Below, piece after piece: positions 53,971-63,800 of a stretch of DNA of 64,000 nucleotides (position 1 is the first letter of the stretch; each line of letters starts with the position of its first letter). The stretch is from positions 72,901 through 136,900 of the forward strand of contig JBEEOW010000008.1 in assembly GCA_041191405.1 (NCBI GenBank), in the 5' to 3' direction. The notes beneath the pieces were generated by a model. The model saw only the letters and a program-made list of their open reading frames with translations, did no database searches and was not told where the DNA came from. Origin of the DNA: JBEEOW01 sp041191405 (GTDB lineage Bacteria > Bacteroidota > Bacteroidia > Cytophagales > UBA9547). The position numbers and the translations under genes are program-made.

Positions 53971-55376
53971 TATTTTAACACTCCTAAAGCTGCGTCTAAT
54001 TCTACTTTGTTTACTAGAGAATTATAAAGTGCTTCATAATAGTTTATTTGAGCAGTTTTTAATTCACTTTCAGCATTGGTAACTTCAAGGCTCGAACCTA
54101 CACCTTTTGCATATTTTTCTTTAGTAACTCTAGCAATTTCTTCGGCAAGAACCATGTTGTTTTTTTGGCTACTTAAAGTTTCGGTGCTATTTTTTAATTG
54201 CAGTTGTGCAATTTTTGTTTGAGCAGCAATACCTTTTTCAAGTTCTAATAATGTATTATTACCTTTTTGAATATTAATTTTTGCTTGTTGAGCTTTTCTA
54301 TATTTTTGAAAACCATCAAATAGAGGCATATTCACAGCTAAACCAATATTTGCGAAACCATAGTTTTTGGTTGTATATACTTCGAATTTATTTGCACCAT
54401 TATTAAAACCAAAGTTACCAAATGCTGCAATAGATGGCAGCTTGCTAAATTTTTGATTTTTAAGGTCTAATTCGTATAATTTAATTTGTGTTTTTACTAA
54501 ACCATACTCGCTTCTATTATTAAAATCTATTGTAGATTCAGTAATGGTACTTGATTGAAAATCACTTATTTTTTGTGAAACTTTAAGGTTTTCGTTAGGT
54601 GCCATTCCCATTTGAAGTTTTAATAATTCAACACTTAATTCGTATAAATTGTCGAATTTTTGTTTTTCAACAGTCAAATTGTTGTAGGCAACTTCCAAAC
54701 GAGAAACATCAATTTTTTCAACAAAGCCAGATTGATTCAATGCTCTAGTTTGGCGTAATAAAGTATCAAGTCTTGAAATATTAGTTGAGAAGATTTTCTT
54801 TCTTTCTTCATTTACAAGTACCAATAAATAAGCTTTGTTAACATTAGCAATAATGTCTTTTTTAGTTAACTCAGTGCTTTTGCTTGAAAGCTCTTTATAA
54901 GTATTTGCAGCTTGTAAGCCAACTAAATACGAACCATCAAAAATTAATTGAGTTACTGATGCTTGTGTTACTAAATTGTATTTAACACCGAATGGTAATG
55001 CTGCAATTTCTGGTGCATTTGCAAAACCTGCAAGTGCTTGTTGTGCTCCACCTTTAAGTACTGGGTCACTACTTTGTGCCATTAATTTCAATATGTCAGC
55101 TGTTCCACCCGAAAATGCACTTGAAGGTAAAAAAGCACTTTGAACTTTTAAATTATCCATTAAAGTATGGCTTAATTTTACTTGTGGCAAACCAATTCCT
55201 TGAATTTCCTTTACTTTTTCAGCGGCTAACTGTTCGTCAAGTTTTGCATTTTTTGCTTTAGCACTATTCTCTAGAGCATAATCCACACATTGTTGTAACG
55301 TGAAATTGTTATTCGACTGTGCCCATGTAACAAATGGGAAAGTAGCGAGTGTTAATAGAATTAAATAGTTTTTCAT
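53970..55376 (-). CDS. TolC-family outer-membrane efflux protein
   Basis: This 468-residue protein with signal peptide (residues 1-19, ending VTWAQ) forms the outer-membrane channel of the pump. It carries two OEP repeats: the first starts 'FTLQQCVDYALENSAKAKNAKLDEQLAAEKVKEIQG', and the second ends 'KEKYAKGVGSSLEVTNAESELKTAQINYYEALYNSLVNKVELDAALG'. Central 'FGFNNGANKFEVYTTKNYGFANIGLAVNMPLFDG' is typical. It lies 11 bases after the TetR gene. Confidence 0.94.
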   Translation of the reverse strand: MKNYLILLTLATFPFVTWAQSNNNFTLQQCVDYALENSAKAKNAKLDEQLAAEKVKEIQGIGLPQVKLSHTLMDNLKVQSAFLPSSAFSGGTADILKLMAQSSDPVLKGGAQQALAGFANAPEIAALPFGVKYNLVTQASVTQLIFDGSYLVGLQAANTYKELSSKSTELTKKDIIANVNKAYLLVLVNEERKKIFSTNISRLDTLLRQTRALNQSGFVEKIDVSRLEVAYNNLTVEKQKFDNLYELSVELLKLQMGMAPNENLKVSQKISDFQSSTITESTIDFNNRSEYGLVKTQIKLYELDLKNQKFSKLPSIAAFGNFGFNNGANKFEVYTTKNYGFANIGLAVNMPLFDGFQKYRKAQQAKINIQKGNNTLLELEKGIAAQTKIAQLQLKNSTETLSSQKNNMVLAEEIARVTKEKYAKGVGSSLEVTNAESELKTAQINYYEALYNSLVNKVELDAALGVLK

Positions 55377-55387
55377 TTTAAATAATA

Positions 55388-56020
55388 TTAATCTTCAATT
55401 TGTCTATATTTATTAATTAATGCATGACCTTTTAATGTACAAATTCCGAACATAAAATGGTCGAATAATTGAACTTGAACATCGCCAATATTAAATTTTT
55501 CAGGAGAAAACACATCTGGATTATAAACCATTTCAACTTGTTCGAGTCTCATTTTGGCCATCACAGCTATGTTAATATCTTTTCTAAAATATCCGTCAGA
55601 TATGCCTTGTCTTAAAGTAGTGCTGATTTTGTCGATTAAATAGTCTTCTTTATATGATAAATAAATTTTAAAAGAAGCAGGATGGTATTTGCGCATGTCA
55701 AAAAGTACAGAAGGATTTAAATTTCCAATCGTATTTTTTAAATACTCTGCTGTTAGTACCATTTCTTCAATCACATCATTTGATTCTCTTGTGATTCGGT
55801 TAATTTCCTCTTTTTGAGCACTTAAAAAACCATTAACATATTCGCTTACAAGCGAGTCTTTGTCTTTAAAGTGTTGATAAATAGTTTTTTTAGACATTGT
55901 AAGTTTACTAGCAATGTCATCCATGGTAATACTTTTTAACCCAAAACGAGTAAATAATTGATGTACACCACTTAATATTGTACCTCTTATTTCTGATTGC
56001 TGTTGAACGGGGGTATTCAT
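55388..56020 (-). CDS. TetR/AcrR-family regulator of the efflux operon
   Basis: This 210-residue regulator has an N-terminal helix-turn-helix 'FGLKSITMDDIASKLTMSKKTIYQHFKDKDSLVSEYVN' (about residues 25-62) and a helical ligand-binding C-terminal domain. The ATG at 56020 is chosen; the longer frame begins at a TTG ten codons earlier. As first gene of the pump operon it is likely to repress it and itself and to respond to a pumped compound. A candidate -7 box and a palindrome lie upstream. Confidence 0.92.
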   Translation of the reverse strand: MNTPVQQQSEIRGTILSGVHQLFTRFGLKSITMDDIASKLTMSKKTIYQHFKDKDSLVSEYVNGFLSAQKEEINRITRESNDVIEEMVLTAEYLKNTIGNLNPSVLFDMRKYHPASFKIYLSYKEDYLIDKISTTLRQGISDGYFRKDINIAVMAKMRLEQVEMVYNPDVFSPEKFNIGDVQVQLFDHFMFGICTLKGHALINKYRQIED

Positions 56021-56047
56021 GATATTTATCAGTTTAAATTGATTAAG

Positions 56048-56055
56048 CAAAACTA
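56048..56055 (-). promoter_or_regulatory. Candidate -7 box of the efflux operon
   Basis: On the minus strand TAGTTTTG matches TAnnTTTG 27 bases before the TetR start codon. The -33 element is not clear. Confidence 0.4.
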
Positions 56056-56134
56056 TGGAAACTATTTTATCTTTAAAAGTTTTTATAGTATTATTTGAAC
56101 CCTAATTTTCCGACGTTTACCGATGTTTTTTAAA

Positions 56135-56150
56135 AATGATTTAAATCATT
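56135..56150. promoter_or_regulatory. 16-bp palindrome, candidate TetR operator
   Basis: AATGATTTAAATCATT is a perfect palindrome in the divergent gap between the TetR gene and the alpha/beta hydrolase. The size fits a TetR-dimer site, but it is AT-rich and lies about 80 bases from the TetR -7 box. Confidence 0.4.
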
Positions 56151-56214
56151 AAAAATAATTAGTAATAATAACTATTAAGCAATAAATTTGTTAACTTACA
56201 TTTTTACAGATTAT

Positions 56215-57024
56215 ATGATAAAAAATCAAATACAACTGTCAGGTGGAAGCCTTTCATATTATAAAAAAGGTGATTCTGAAAAAGTGATTTTACTTTTTCA
56301 TGGCTTTGGTCAATCTGCATTATCTTTTGAAAATTTGATTTCCATTTTATCAATAGAGTATACAGTTTATTCATTTGATCTTTTTTTTCATGGAGATAGT
56401 TCGCTTAATTCAAAAAATATTATCACAAATGAATACTGGAGAAATACGATTATTAAATTTACACAAGTAGAGAATATTTCTAATTTTGAGCTTTTAGGTT
56501 TTAGCATGGGTGCTAAATTTGCCTTGCTTACTTATGAGTCATTTCCTACTAGAGTAAAACAGTTATATTTAATTGCTCCAGATGGATTATATTCAAGTTT
56601 TTGGTATAATTTAGCAACAAGGAATATTATAGGTCGCAAACTTTTTAAATATATTGTATCAAAACCAGAATTCTTTTTTTCAATGCTAAATTTCATGGAT
56701 AAGTTTAATTTAATTGATAAAGCTACGTTGAAATTTGCAAACCTTCAGATGGATAATCTTGAAAAGAGATTATTGTTATACCGAGTTTGGACCAACTTTA
56801 GTGCAATTGAATTACCTATTAATGATATCACACTACAGTTACGTAAACATTATACACCTATTACCATTATTATTGGTAAAAATGACAATGTTATAAAATT
56901 TAAAAATATTCGTTCATTTATTTCCAAGGTTCAACATGTTGATATTCAGGAGTTTAATTGTGGTCACACTTCACTTTTTTATAAAATGGTTGATTTTTTT
57001 CAAAAAAAATATCAATTGAATTAA
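56215..57024 (+). CDS. Alpha/beta hydrolase
   Basis: This 269-residue protein has the alpha/beta hydrolase fold: 'LLFHGFGQSALSFENLI' (oxyanion loop), the nucleophile elbow 'LLGFSMGAKFAL' with the catalytic Ser, 'IIIGKNDNVI' with the Asp and a late 'NCGHTSLF' with the His, so the triad is complete. I use the ATG at 56215; a TTG nine codons upstream is less likely. There is no signal peptide. The substrate is unknown. It is divergent from the efflux operon. Confidence 0.87.
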   Translation: MIKNQIQLSGGSLSYYKKGDSEKVILLFHGFGQSALSFENLISILSIEYTVYSFDLFFHGDSSLNSKNIITNEYWRNTIIKFTQVENISNFELLGFSMGAKFALLTYESFPTRVKQLYLIAPDGLYSSFWYNLATRNIIGRKLFKYIVSKPEFFFSMLNFMDKFNLIDKATLKFANLQMDNLEKRLLLYRVWTNFSAIELPINDITLQLRKHYTPITIIIGKNDNVIKFKNIRSFISKVQHVDIQEFNCGHTSLFYKMVDFFQKKYQLN

Positions 57025-57088
57025 ACCTATTCTGCTTTTTTACATCATAGGGTTATAATTGGAATTTTAACCATTTTAACAAAATATC

Positions 57089-58015
57089 ATGAAAAGAGTA
57101 TTCTTAAACATCGCTTTATTCGCTTTTGCAAGTTCATTAGCGTTAACATCTTGTAAAAAAAATGAAACCGAACCTGATTATTCAGAATTAAGTCAACATG
57201 CAGCTGATAATTCATCTACTCAAAGAGAAACTGATCAAGCTGATGATGATGCAACAGCCTTACTAGAAGGTTCTTCTTTGTCTGGAGCAAGAGTTGGGGG
57301 AGGTACAAGTGCTTATTCTGTTGATAGTTCTAAAACTGTAAAAATCGGTTTAAAAGATCGTAAAAAGTTCCAAATTATTTATAATAACCAATTAGTTGAT
57401 GGCAAAACTCGTTCAGGTAAAGTAACGGCAATTTTAACTTCAGGTGAAAAATGGAGTGATGCTGGTGCAGTATTAACGTTAACTTTTGATACAGTAAAAG
57501 TTACCAGAAATGGTAGAAGTGTTACTTTTAATGGTACTAAAGTAATTACTAATGTATTAGGTGGTAGAGTTAAAGATGTAAAAGCTGGAACTACAAGTTC
57601 GGTTAAACACAGTGTTATTGCTAGTGATTTGAAAATTACCTTTGATGATGCTACTACTAGAACTTGGAATGTTTCAAAAACTAGAACTTTTACTAAAACA
57701 AACGATGGAATGCAAATTTCTGTAGAAGGTACAGGTTCAAGTGCAGGATATACAAATTTAGCAGAATGGGGTATTACAAGGAAAGGAACATTGTTTTATT
57801 CAACAATTGATAAACCTTTAGTATTTAGCGAATGTTCTAATGACCCAAAACCAATCTCTGGTAAAAAAACTCATAAAGGTTTAATTAAAGAAGCGTCTGT
57901 TACTTTTGGAGTAGATGCAAATGGAAACGAAGTAAATAGTTGTTCGGCTACTCATTTTAAATTAAATTGGATAAACAGAAAAGGTGAAACTCAATCTGCT
58001 ATTTTAGAATATTAA
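57089..58015 (+). CDS. Lipoprotein of unknown function
   Basis: This 308-residue protein has a lipoprotein signal 'SSLALTSC' with Cys22, so it is membrane-anchored in the envelope. An acidic low-complexity linker (about 28-65, 'TQRETDQADDDATALLEGSS') leads to a beta-rich domain with 'TRSGKVTAILTSGEKWSDAGAVLTLTFDTVKVTRNGRSVTFNGTK' and two late Cys. It is not recognised, though the plan is common among Bacteroidota surface lipoproteins. It ends at a bidirectional terminator. Confidence 0.8.
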   Translation: MKRVFLNIALFAFASSLALTSCKKNETEPDYSELSQHAADNSSTQRETDQADDDATALLEGSSLSGARVGGGTSAYSVDSSKTVKIGLKDRKKFQIIYNNQLVDGKTRSGKVTAILTSGEKWSDAGAVLTLTFDTVKVTRNGRSVTFNGTKVITNVLGGRVKDVKAGTTSSVKHSVIASDLKITFDDATTRTWNVSKTRTFTKTNDGMQISVEGTGSSAGYTNLAEWGITRKGTLFYSTIDKPLVFSECSNDPKPISGKKTHKGLIKEASVTFGVDANGNEVNSCSATHFKLNWINRKGETQSAILEY

Positions 58016-58021
58016 TATAAT

Positions 58022-58057
58022 AAAAAAGGCTTTTTCAATATTGAAAAAGCCTTTTTT
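58022..58057. terminator. Bidirectional terminator between convergent genes
   Basis: A perfect 36-bp palindrome, AAAAAAGGCTTTTTCAA to its complement, gives A-runs and T-runs on both sides. It serves the lipoprotein gene (+) and the small secreted protein gene (-). Confidence 0.9.
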
Positions 58058-58059
58058 AT

Positions 58060-58287
58060 TTATTTTTTGTTTGCTTTAAATCTTTTATCTGGCGTACCAT
58101 CTTTTTTCAATGGACCTTTAGCTTCTTTGTTTTCTTTGAAACGCTTATCAGGTGTTCCGTCTTTTTTCAACTTTTTATCAGTTGATTTTTGTTCAGTTTT
58201 TGTGCTTTTACTTTTTGCATCTTGAGCGTTTACATTATTGAAAGCAAATCCCATCAATAAAGCTATAATTACAAATATTCTTTTCAT
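58060..58287 (-). CDS. Small secreted basic repeat protein
   Basis: This 75-residue protein has a signal peptide (residues 1-21, ending NVNAQ) followed by a Lys-rich mature part with two copies of 'LKKDGTPDKRFK.NK'. The mature product of about 54 residues is strongly basic. The 'KDGTPDKR' repeat is seen in small secreted proteins of Bacteroidota, but no function is known to me. Confidence 0.75.
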   Translation of the reverse strand: MKRIFVIIALLMGFAFNNVNAQDAKSKSTKTEQKSTDKKLKKDGTPDKRFKENKEAKGPLKKDGTPDKRFKANKK

Positions 58288-58376
58288 ATAAAGTGTAATT
58301 TTAAGGAGTTAATATTTCTGCCAAATAAATCAAAGTGAATATTTAAAGCAAATGTTTTTGTATTTTTTTGTACAGA

Positions 58377-58432
58377 GTATTAAGTATTAGGTACAAAGTC
58401 TTATGTCTAACATCTTAAGTCTAACATTTCAA
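58377..58432. repeat. 7-bp periodic array after the GT2 gene
   Basis: Eight in-phase heptamers: GTATTAA, GTATTAG, GTACAAA, GTCTTAT, GTCTAAC, ATCTTAA, GTCTAAC, ATTTCAA. The array reaches the glycosyltransferase stop codon at 58429. Confidence 0.75.
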
Positions 58433-59160
58433 TAAGTATAGCTTTTAAACCAACTTCTGATTTTCATTTCCATTACACCAAAAAGAGCTTCTTTAATTAT
58501 ATTTCCTGACATTTTTGATTCTCCCAAAGTTCTATCAGTAAAAATAATTGGCACTTCTGTTATTTTAAAACCGTATTTCCAAGTTGTAAATTTCATTTCT
58601 ATTTGAAATGCATACCCAACAAATTTGATTTTATCTAATTCAATTGTTTCTAGAACTTTACGAGTATAACATTTAAAACCAGCTGTACTATCTTGAATAG
58701 GTAAACCTGTTATAAAACGCACATATTTACTTGCAAAATAAGATAGTAATAATCTGTACATATCCCAGTTTACCACATTTACGCCTTTTATATATCTAGA
58801 GCCAACTGCTAGATCAGCTCCTTCAATTGCACAAGCATTATAAAGTTTTATTAAGTCATCAGGGTTATGTGAAAAGTCGGCATCCATTTCAAAGATATAT
58901 TTATAATCCCTTGCTAATGAATATTTAAACCCATGAATGTATGCAGTACCCAAGCCAAGTTTACCTTTTCTTTCTTGAATATGTAATCTGCCTTCGAATT
59001 CAGGTTGCAGTGATTTTACGATTTGAGCAGTGCCATCAGGTGAGCCATCTTCAATGATAAGGACATCAAATGCTTTTTCTAAAGAAAATACTTTTCGAAT
59101 AATTGCTTCGATGTTTTCCTTCTCGTTGTAGGTTGGTATGATTACAATGCTATCTTTCAC
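58429..59160 (-). CDS. Polyprenol monophosphomannose synthase-like GT2 glycosyltransferase
   Basis: This 243-residue family 2 glycosyltransferase is predicted to move mannose (or another sugar) from GDP to a polyprenyl phosphate at the inner membrane. Seen: 'VIIPTYNEKENIEAII' (residues 5-20), 'VLIIEDGSPDGTAQIV', 'RKGKLGLGTAYIHGF', the metal-binding 'FEMDADFSHNPDDL' (DxD) and 'DSTAGFKCYTRKVLETI'. No membrane helix is present, as in the short soluble DPM1 type. The start is GTG; no ATG fits. Confidence 0.88.
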   Translation of the reverse strand: MKDSIVIIPTYNEKENIEAIIRKVFSLEKAFDVLIIEDGSPDGTAQIVKSLQPEFEGRLHIQERKGKLGLGTAYIHGFKYSLARDYKYIFEMDADFSHNPDDLIKLYNACAIEGADLAVGSRYIKGVNVVNWDMYRLLLSYFASKYVRFITGLPIQDSTAGFKCYTRKVLETIELDKIKFVGYAFQIEMKFTTWKYGFKITEVPIIFTDRTLGESKMSGNIIKEALFGVMEMKIRSWFKSYTY

Positions 59161-59236
59161 TTTGCTAAATTAATAGTATTATTCTATTTTTTGTTTTAAG
59201 TTATTAGTTTTAAATTTATAAAATAAAAAACGCTAC

Positions 59237-59257
59237 ACTAATAACTCTCAACTTTTA
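59237..59257. repeat. Short 7-bp periodic array at the DUF4403 stop codon
   Basis: Three in-phase heptamers: ACTAATA, ACTCTCA, ACTTTTA. The stop codon (59255-59257) is the end of the third. Confidence 0.5.
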
Positions 59258-60655
59258 TTGGTCTAAACCATCCACAGTTACTCCCAGTGTACCTTTTACA
59301 TCAACTATAGCTTTTAACGAACTTTGAGTAAGGATTATTTCACGAGGTGCTAAATCTCCAAGTTTCCCATTCAATAAAACGCCTTTTGCTACTCTATTAT
59401 TTGTCATAGCTTTTTGCATCATTGATTTTGATTCTTTTAGTTGTTCAGCCAACGAATAAGTAAAATATGGTTGCATAATTTTTACAAATTTATCATGTGC
59501 CAACCAATTTGCTGATTTTAATAATGCACTTTTTGAGTTAACATCAAAATCCATGTTTTCGAAAGTAATGCTTTGTGTTGTAGCATTATAAGTAGGAACT
59601 CCTGATAAATAAATAGTTCCGTTAATACTACCAATCATATCAACTTTTACAATTACTTTTCCATCACTACCATAAATGTCAAAATCAGTAATAGTAACTG
59701 ATTTTTTACCTTGAAATTGGAAAGTTTTGTTTAATAATTGTCCTTTTGCAAGTTCTTTAGCTTGAGTATAAGGTAAATCAGCTGATAAAATAATGTTAAA
59801 ATTATTTGGTGCGTTTTTAGTTAATTTCAAAGCAGGTAAAGCCGAATTCCCTGCTGCTGGTACATCTCCAACTACAGCTTCAGTATATGCTTTCACACCT
59901 ATAGTTGCATTAATTTTGTTTTTGTTACCATTTAATGATGTCATGAAAATTTCAGTTGGAGAAATTTTCAAGTGTGTTTTATATTCTGGTGAAACTGTAA
60001 TCGGCTGTTGAATAGTTGTCCAAGCATCATTTACATATTTCTTAAGATTTATAGCAGATTTTATTTGATCATCAATCAATGGACCTACTTTATCTTTTTG
60101 AGATTTAATTAATACATCAACAACGGTATTTAAAGGAATCTCAAAAGGACCCCATTTTAAATTTGGTTTCTCTATCCATTCATGACTTTTGATTTCTGTA
60201 GTTGTATTTATGCCCCATGCTGTGTTTAAGGCAATTTTAGTTGAAAGTGTAATTGCAATAGCAAAATCAGTTTCTTCATAATGAGCCAATGCAACTCCTA
60301 AAGCTTCTTTTTTGAAACCACCTTTAAGCCAAACTTTTAAAGGAACTCTATAAATAATTTGGTCGCCTTGTGCCGAAATTTGAATGTCAGAATGTTTAGA
60401 AACTTTTAACATTAAATTGTCTCCACCATTATTGTTAAGGTCGTTATCTTCATATAATAAACCTGCTACATTTTTATTTACAAGTGCTTGAATTTTAGCT
60501 ATGTCAATATCTACTGGAATTGCAATAGAAGACAATTCAGGTTTATATTCTTTAGGAACATAACTTTCTGTTGGTTTAGTTGTCTGTATTTTTTTTGCAC
60601 AACCAAAACTAAATAATGAAGCAATAATTAAAGCAGCAAATTTTATTCGTAACAT
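59255..60655 (-). CDS. DUF4403 family lipoprotein
   Basis: The 466-residue protein has a lipoprotein signal 'IIASLFSFGC' with Cys19. It has the DUF4403 plan: 'SSIAIPVDIDIAKIQALVNK' at about 42-61, 'NGGDNLMLKVSKHSDIQISAQGDQIIYRVPLKVWLKG', 'LKWGPFEIPLNTVVDVLI' and a mirrored C-terminal half. The fold is thought to be a repeated lipid-binding-like (BPI/SMP-related) domain, which would suit an envelope lipid carrier; that is inference. A TAAATTTG -7 box lies upstream. Confidence 0.85.
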   Translation of the reverse strand: MLRIKFAALIIASLFSFGCAKKIQTTKPTESYVPKEYKPELSSIAIPVDIDIAKIQALVNKNVAGLLYEDNDLNNNGGDNLMLKVSKHSDIQISAQGDQIIYRVPLKVWLKGGFKKEALGVALAHYEETDFAIAITLSTKIALNTAWGINTTTEIKSHEWIEKPNLKWGPFEIPLNTVVDVLIKSQKDKVGPLIDDQIKSAINLKKYVNDAWTTIQQPITVSPEYKTHLKISPTEIFMTSLNGNKNKINATIGVKAYTEAVVGDVPAAGNSALPALKLTKNAPNNFNIILSADLPYTQAKELAKGQLLNKTFQFQGKKSVTITDFDIYGSDGKVIVKVDMIGSINGTIYLSGVPTYNATTQSITFENMDFDVNSKSALLKSANWLAHDKFVKIMQPYFTYSLAEQLKESKSMMQKAMTNNRVAKGVLLNGKLGDLAPREIILTQSSLKAIVDVKGTLGVTVDGLDQ

Positions 60656-60681
60656 AGTTATAATAATAATTGATAAGCCTA

Positions 60682-60689
60682 CAAATTTA
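60682..60689 (-). promoter_or_regulatory. Candidate -7 box of the DUF4403 gene
   Basis: On the minus strand TAAATTTG matches TAnnTTTG 26 bases before the start. The rest of this 197-base divergent gap is AT-rich without further clear sites. Confidence 0.4.
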
Positions 60690-60852
60690 GGATATTATAT
60701 GTAAATATTGAAAATATTTATTTTGTTATTCGAATCATTTTTATTTGTGTAGTAAAGTGTTTACTTTTAATTTGAAAAGAGTATATAGTAATATATAATT
60801 ATTTCATTTTTTTATTTAAATTTATCAAGTCGCCCGAAAAGTATAAAATTCT

Positions 60853-63800
60853 ATGAAAGTAAATTTCAAATTATTACTATTTGTTATTTTCCTATTTAAC
60901 CAATTTAATTTAATTGGACAAACTATTCCTGATTATGGAAAAAATTGTCCAGATGTTCCTTGTAAATATTATCCTGATACAAATGCTTTTATTTCAACAG
61001 AAGAGATTCAACTGGGAAGTGGTATTATAACGAAGAACAATCAAGGTTCAGGAGCATATAATCAATGGACTACACTTGATTGGAGAATTCCTTGCAATAA
61101 ACCTACTTATGCAATTGCAATGGCACATTCTTGGATTTTGTTCAGAAATTTAATTAATCCAAATATCAATATTAATATTTTTCCAGCAACGCTTATCAAT
61201 GAAACTTCTGGAGGGGCCTGTATACCAGCTTCTAAAATAGATATGAGTTGTTATACTAAAACACCAGAGAATTTTCCTTTTCAACATCAATTTGTAGATT
61301 ATGGTAATGACTTTAGTTTAGCTTCAAGTGATGGTTGTTTTCAAATTGATGTATTAGGTAGAGCAACACTTAAAGAATGGCTTGGTAGTAGCAATTGTGG
61401 AAATGTTTTCGGTGATGATGCAAAAAATAGGGCTTTAATAACAGGAGAAAGTTTAGAAACTGGTGCTCTTGCAAAATTTTATTATGCTTTAATTTCTAAT
61501 AGAAGGTTTTTATCAAAAGGTTATAATTCCGGTCCTGTTTTATCCGCTACTCCCGATAAAGATGCATATACTAAAATGATGTTTGCAGGTTTTAATCAGG
61601 GCCCTGATGCAATGGACGCAATTGCGCAGAGAATTTTTGTTACTAATAGATCTGCTGCAATGACCTCAACTGATTGGTTTCAATCAAATATTTTAGGACC
61701 GATTGGATATTCTATGGCGAGCACACATTATTATAAAATTTTAAGTAATCAATATACTCCAGTAAATGCTGCAGACAAACAAAGATGGCTTGGTTGGTAT
61801 GACTATCCAGTAACATGGGCAATTATGACTGAATATATGGATAAAGTTTTTGCCATGTATTCTTACAATGCTACTCAACAAACTTCTATAAAAAATAAAG
61901 TTAAAGCTGTTTTTGATGCACAAAAAGATGCTAGTGGAAATGTTTCTTTTAGATTTAAGCTAGGTCCAGTTTTAGATATGTTTGTAAAGTCAACAGAAGT
62001 TTATGATCCTTTGAATACAATTCTTAATTCTCAAGCAGGAAATGGTGGTTGTCAAAATGGATGTGTTGGACCAATGGTTAGACTTTGGGCTAATACACCA
62101 AAAAAAGTTTGTAAAGGAAATTCAGTTGAATTAGAAACTGTTTATGGATCTGGATATACCTATACTTGGCTTAAAGATGAGGCTCTAATTGCAAATCCTA
62201 ATCCTCAAAAAAATATTTTTTATGCAACCCAAAGTGGCGTATATAGTGTGGTGGTAGCAAATGAAAAAGGGTGTGCAATTAGAGATAATGGTTCTGTTAC
62301 TGTTGTGATTGATAATTCATGTAGTACTTGTGATTTATTAGCTAATGGTACTGTTACAAAAAATTCTTGTACAGGAATAAAAGATGGTAAAATTGATGTT
62401 GCTTTGTCTGGAGTTGATTATTCAGCTGCTAAATCATATACATATAAATGGACTTATCCTGATGGAAGTATAAATACTTTAACTAATAAATTGCTGAATA
62501 ACATATCCAATGGTAATTATGCTTTAGAAGTTACAGAAGTAGGAAATGCAACATGTAAAGCTTTTAAAACAATAAAAGTCGAAGAAACAACTCCTTTTTA
62601 TTCAAAATTGAATCTTTCTCAAACAGTAAATTCTTGTAGTACTGCAACAGTTAAAGCAGATGTTGTAAGTAATCCTCCAAAGAATTGCAATTATATTTTT
62701 AAAATGGAAAAAAATACTTGTCCTAATTCAAATGAATGGATTTCAACTGACATGAGGTTATATGTAAAACTTAATGGAGTAAGTATTGGAGGTACAACTC
62801 CTACGCCTATGGATTGGGGGGCAGGTTGCACGCCTTATTTAACTACTAATTTTGGAGTAACCGATGGAGACAAAATAGAAGTATATATTGGAAATGTAAG
62901 TGGTTCATCATTTTCATCTAAATCTTTTAAATTTTCTGTTACTGATCCTAAAAATCAAACTACTTCTAGTAATACTGTAGGGATGTCATTTCCTGGTAAT
63001 CAAGAAACCTTAGTTTTATCAGCTACCGCAAAATGTGACATGCCGGTTCCTAGTTTTAATTTTACTTGGAAACCTGTACCAAGTTCTGCACCTACTAGTA
63101 CCACAATCAGTAGTACTGCTAATGTAACTGTTTCAAACAATACATTTTATACAATTGAAGCTGTTTCTCCTTCAGCTCCAAGTTGTAAATTAAAAGATTC
63201 AATTGAAGTAAAATACACCTGTGTAGGTTCTTGCACGCCACCTGCCACAGCTCCTTTATTTAAAAGTGCTAATTTTTCAGCTTGTGCACCAGCAACAGGA
63301 GCAAATGTAATAGTAACCTTGCCAACAGGTGTTTATTATCAATTGTTTAACTCAACAACTAACGTAGCTGTTGGCTCAGCAGCAGGTCCGACTACAGTTG
63401 CTGGAGATGTAACAATATCCAATATTGCTGCTGGTACTTATAAAGTTAGAATAGCAAGTTCAATAGCAAATTTAACCTCAACTGGTTGTTTTACTCCAAG
63501 TGTAGGAACAGGCACTGTAACAATATATACTCTACCAACTTTAACAATTTCTTCATTACCAAACGATTCTGTTTGTACAGGAACAAATGTAACTTTAAAA
63601 GGAAGTGGAGCCAATACTTATTTGTGGGATAAAGCTGTAGTTGATAATACGCCGTTTTTAGCTACAACTTCAACAACTTATACTCTTACAGGTACAGATA
63701 TCAATGGCTGTCAAGCAACAAAAACTATAAATTTAGTAGTCAACCCCTTACCGACGGTCAAAGCGACCGCAACTCCAAGTTCAACAATTTGCCAAGGAGC

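Noticed and set aside
56018..56050. Ten-residue N-terminal extension of the TetR protein
   Set aside because: It would need a TTG start and would overlap the candidate -7 box; the ATG at 56020 fits family length.
61741..61923. Minus-strand 60-residue ORF
   Set aside because: Lies inside the open plus-strand secreted-protein frame that runs to the window end; no independent support.
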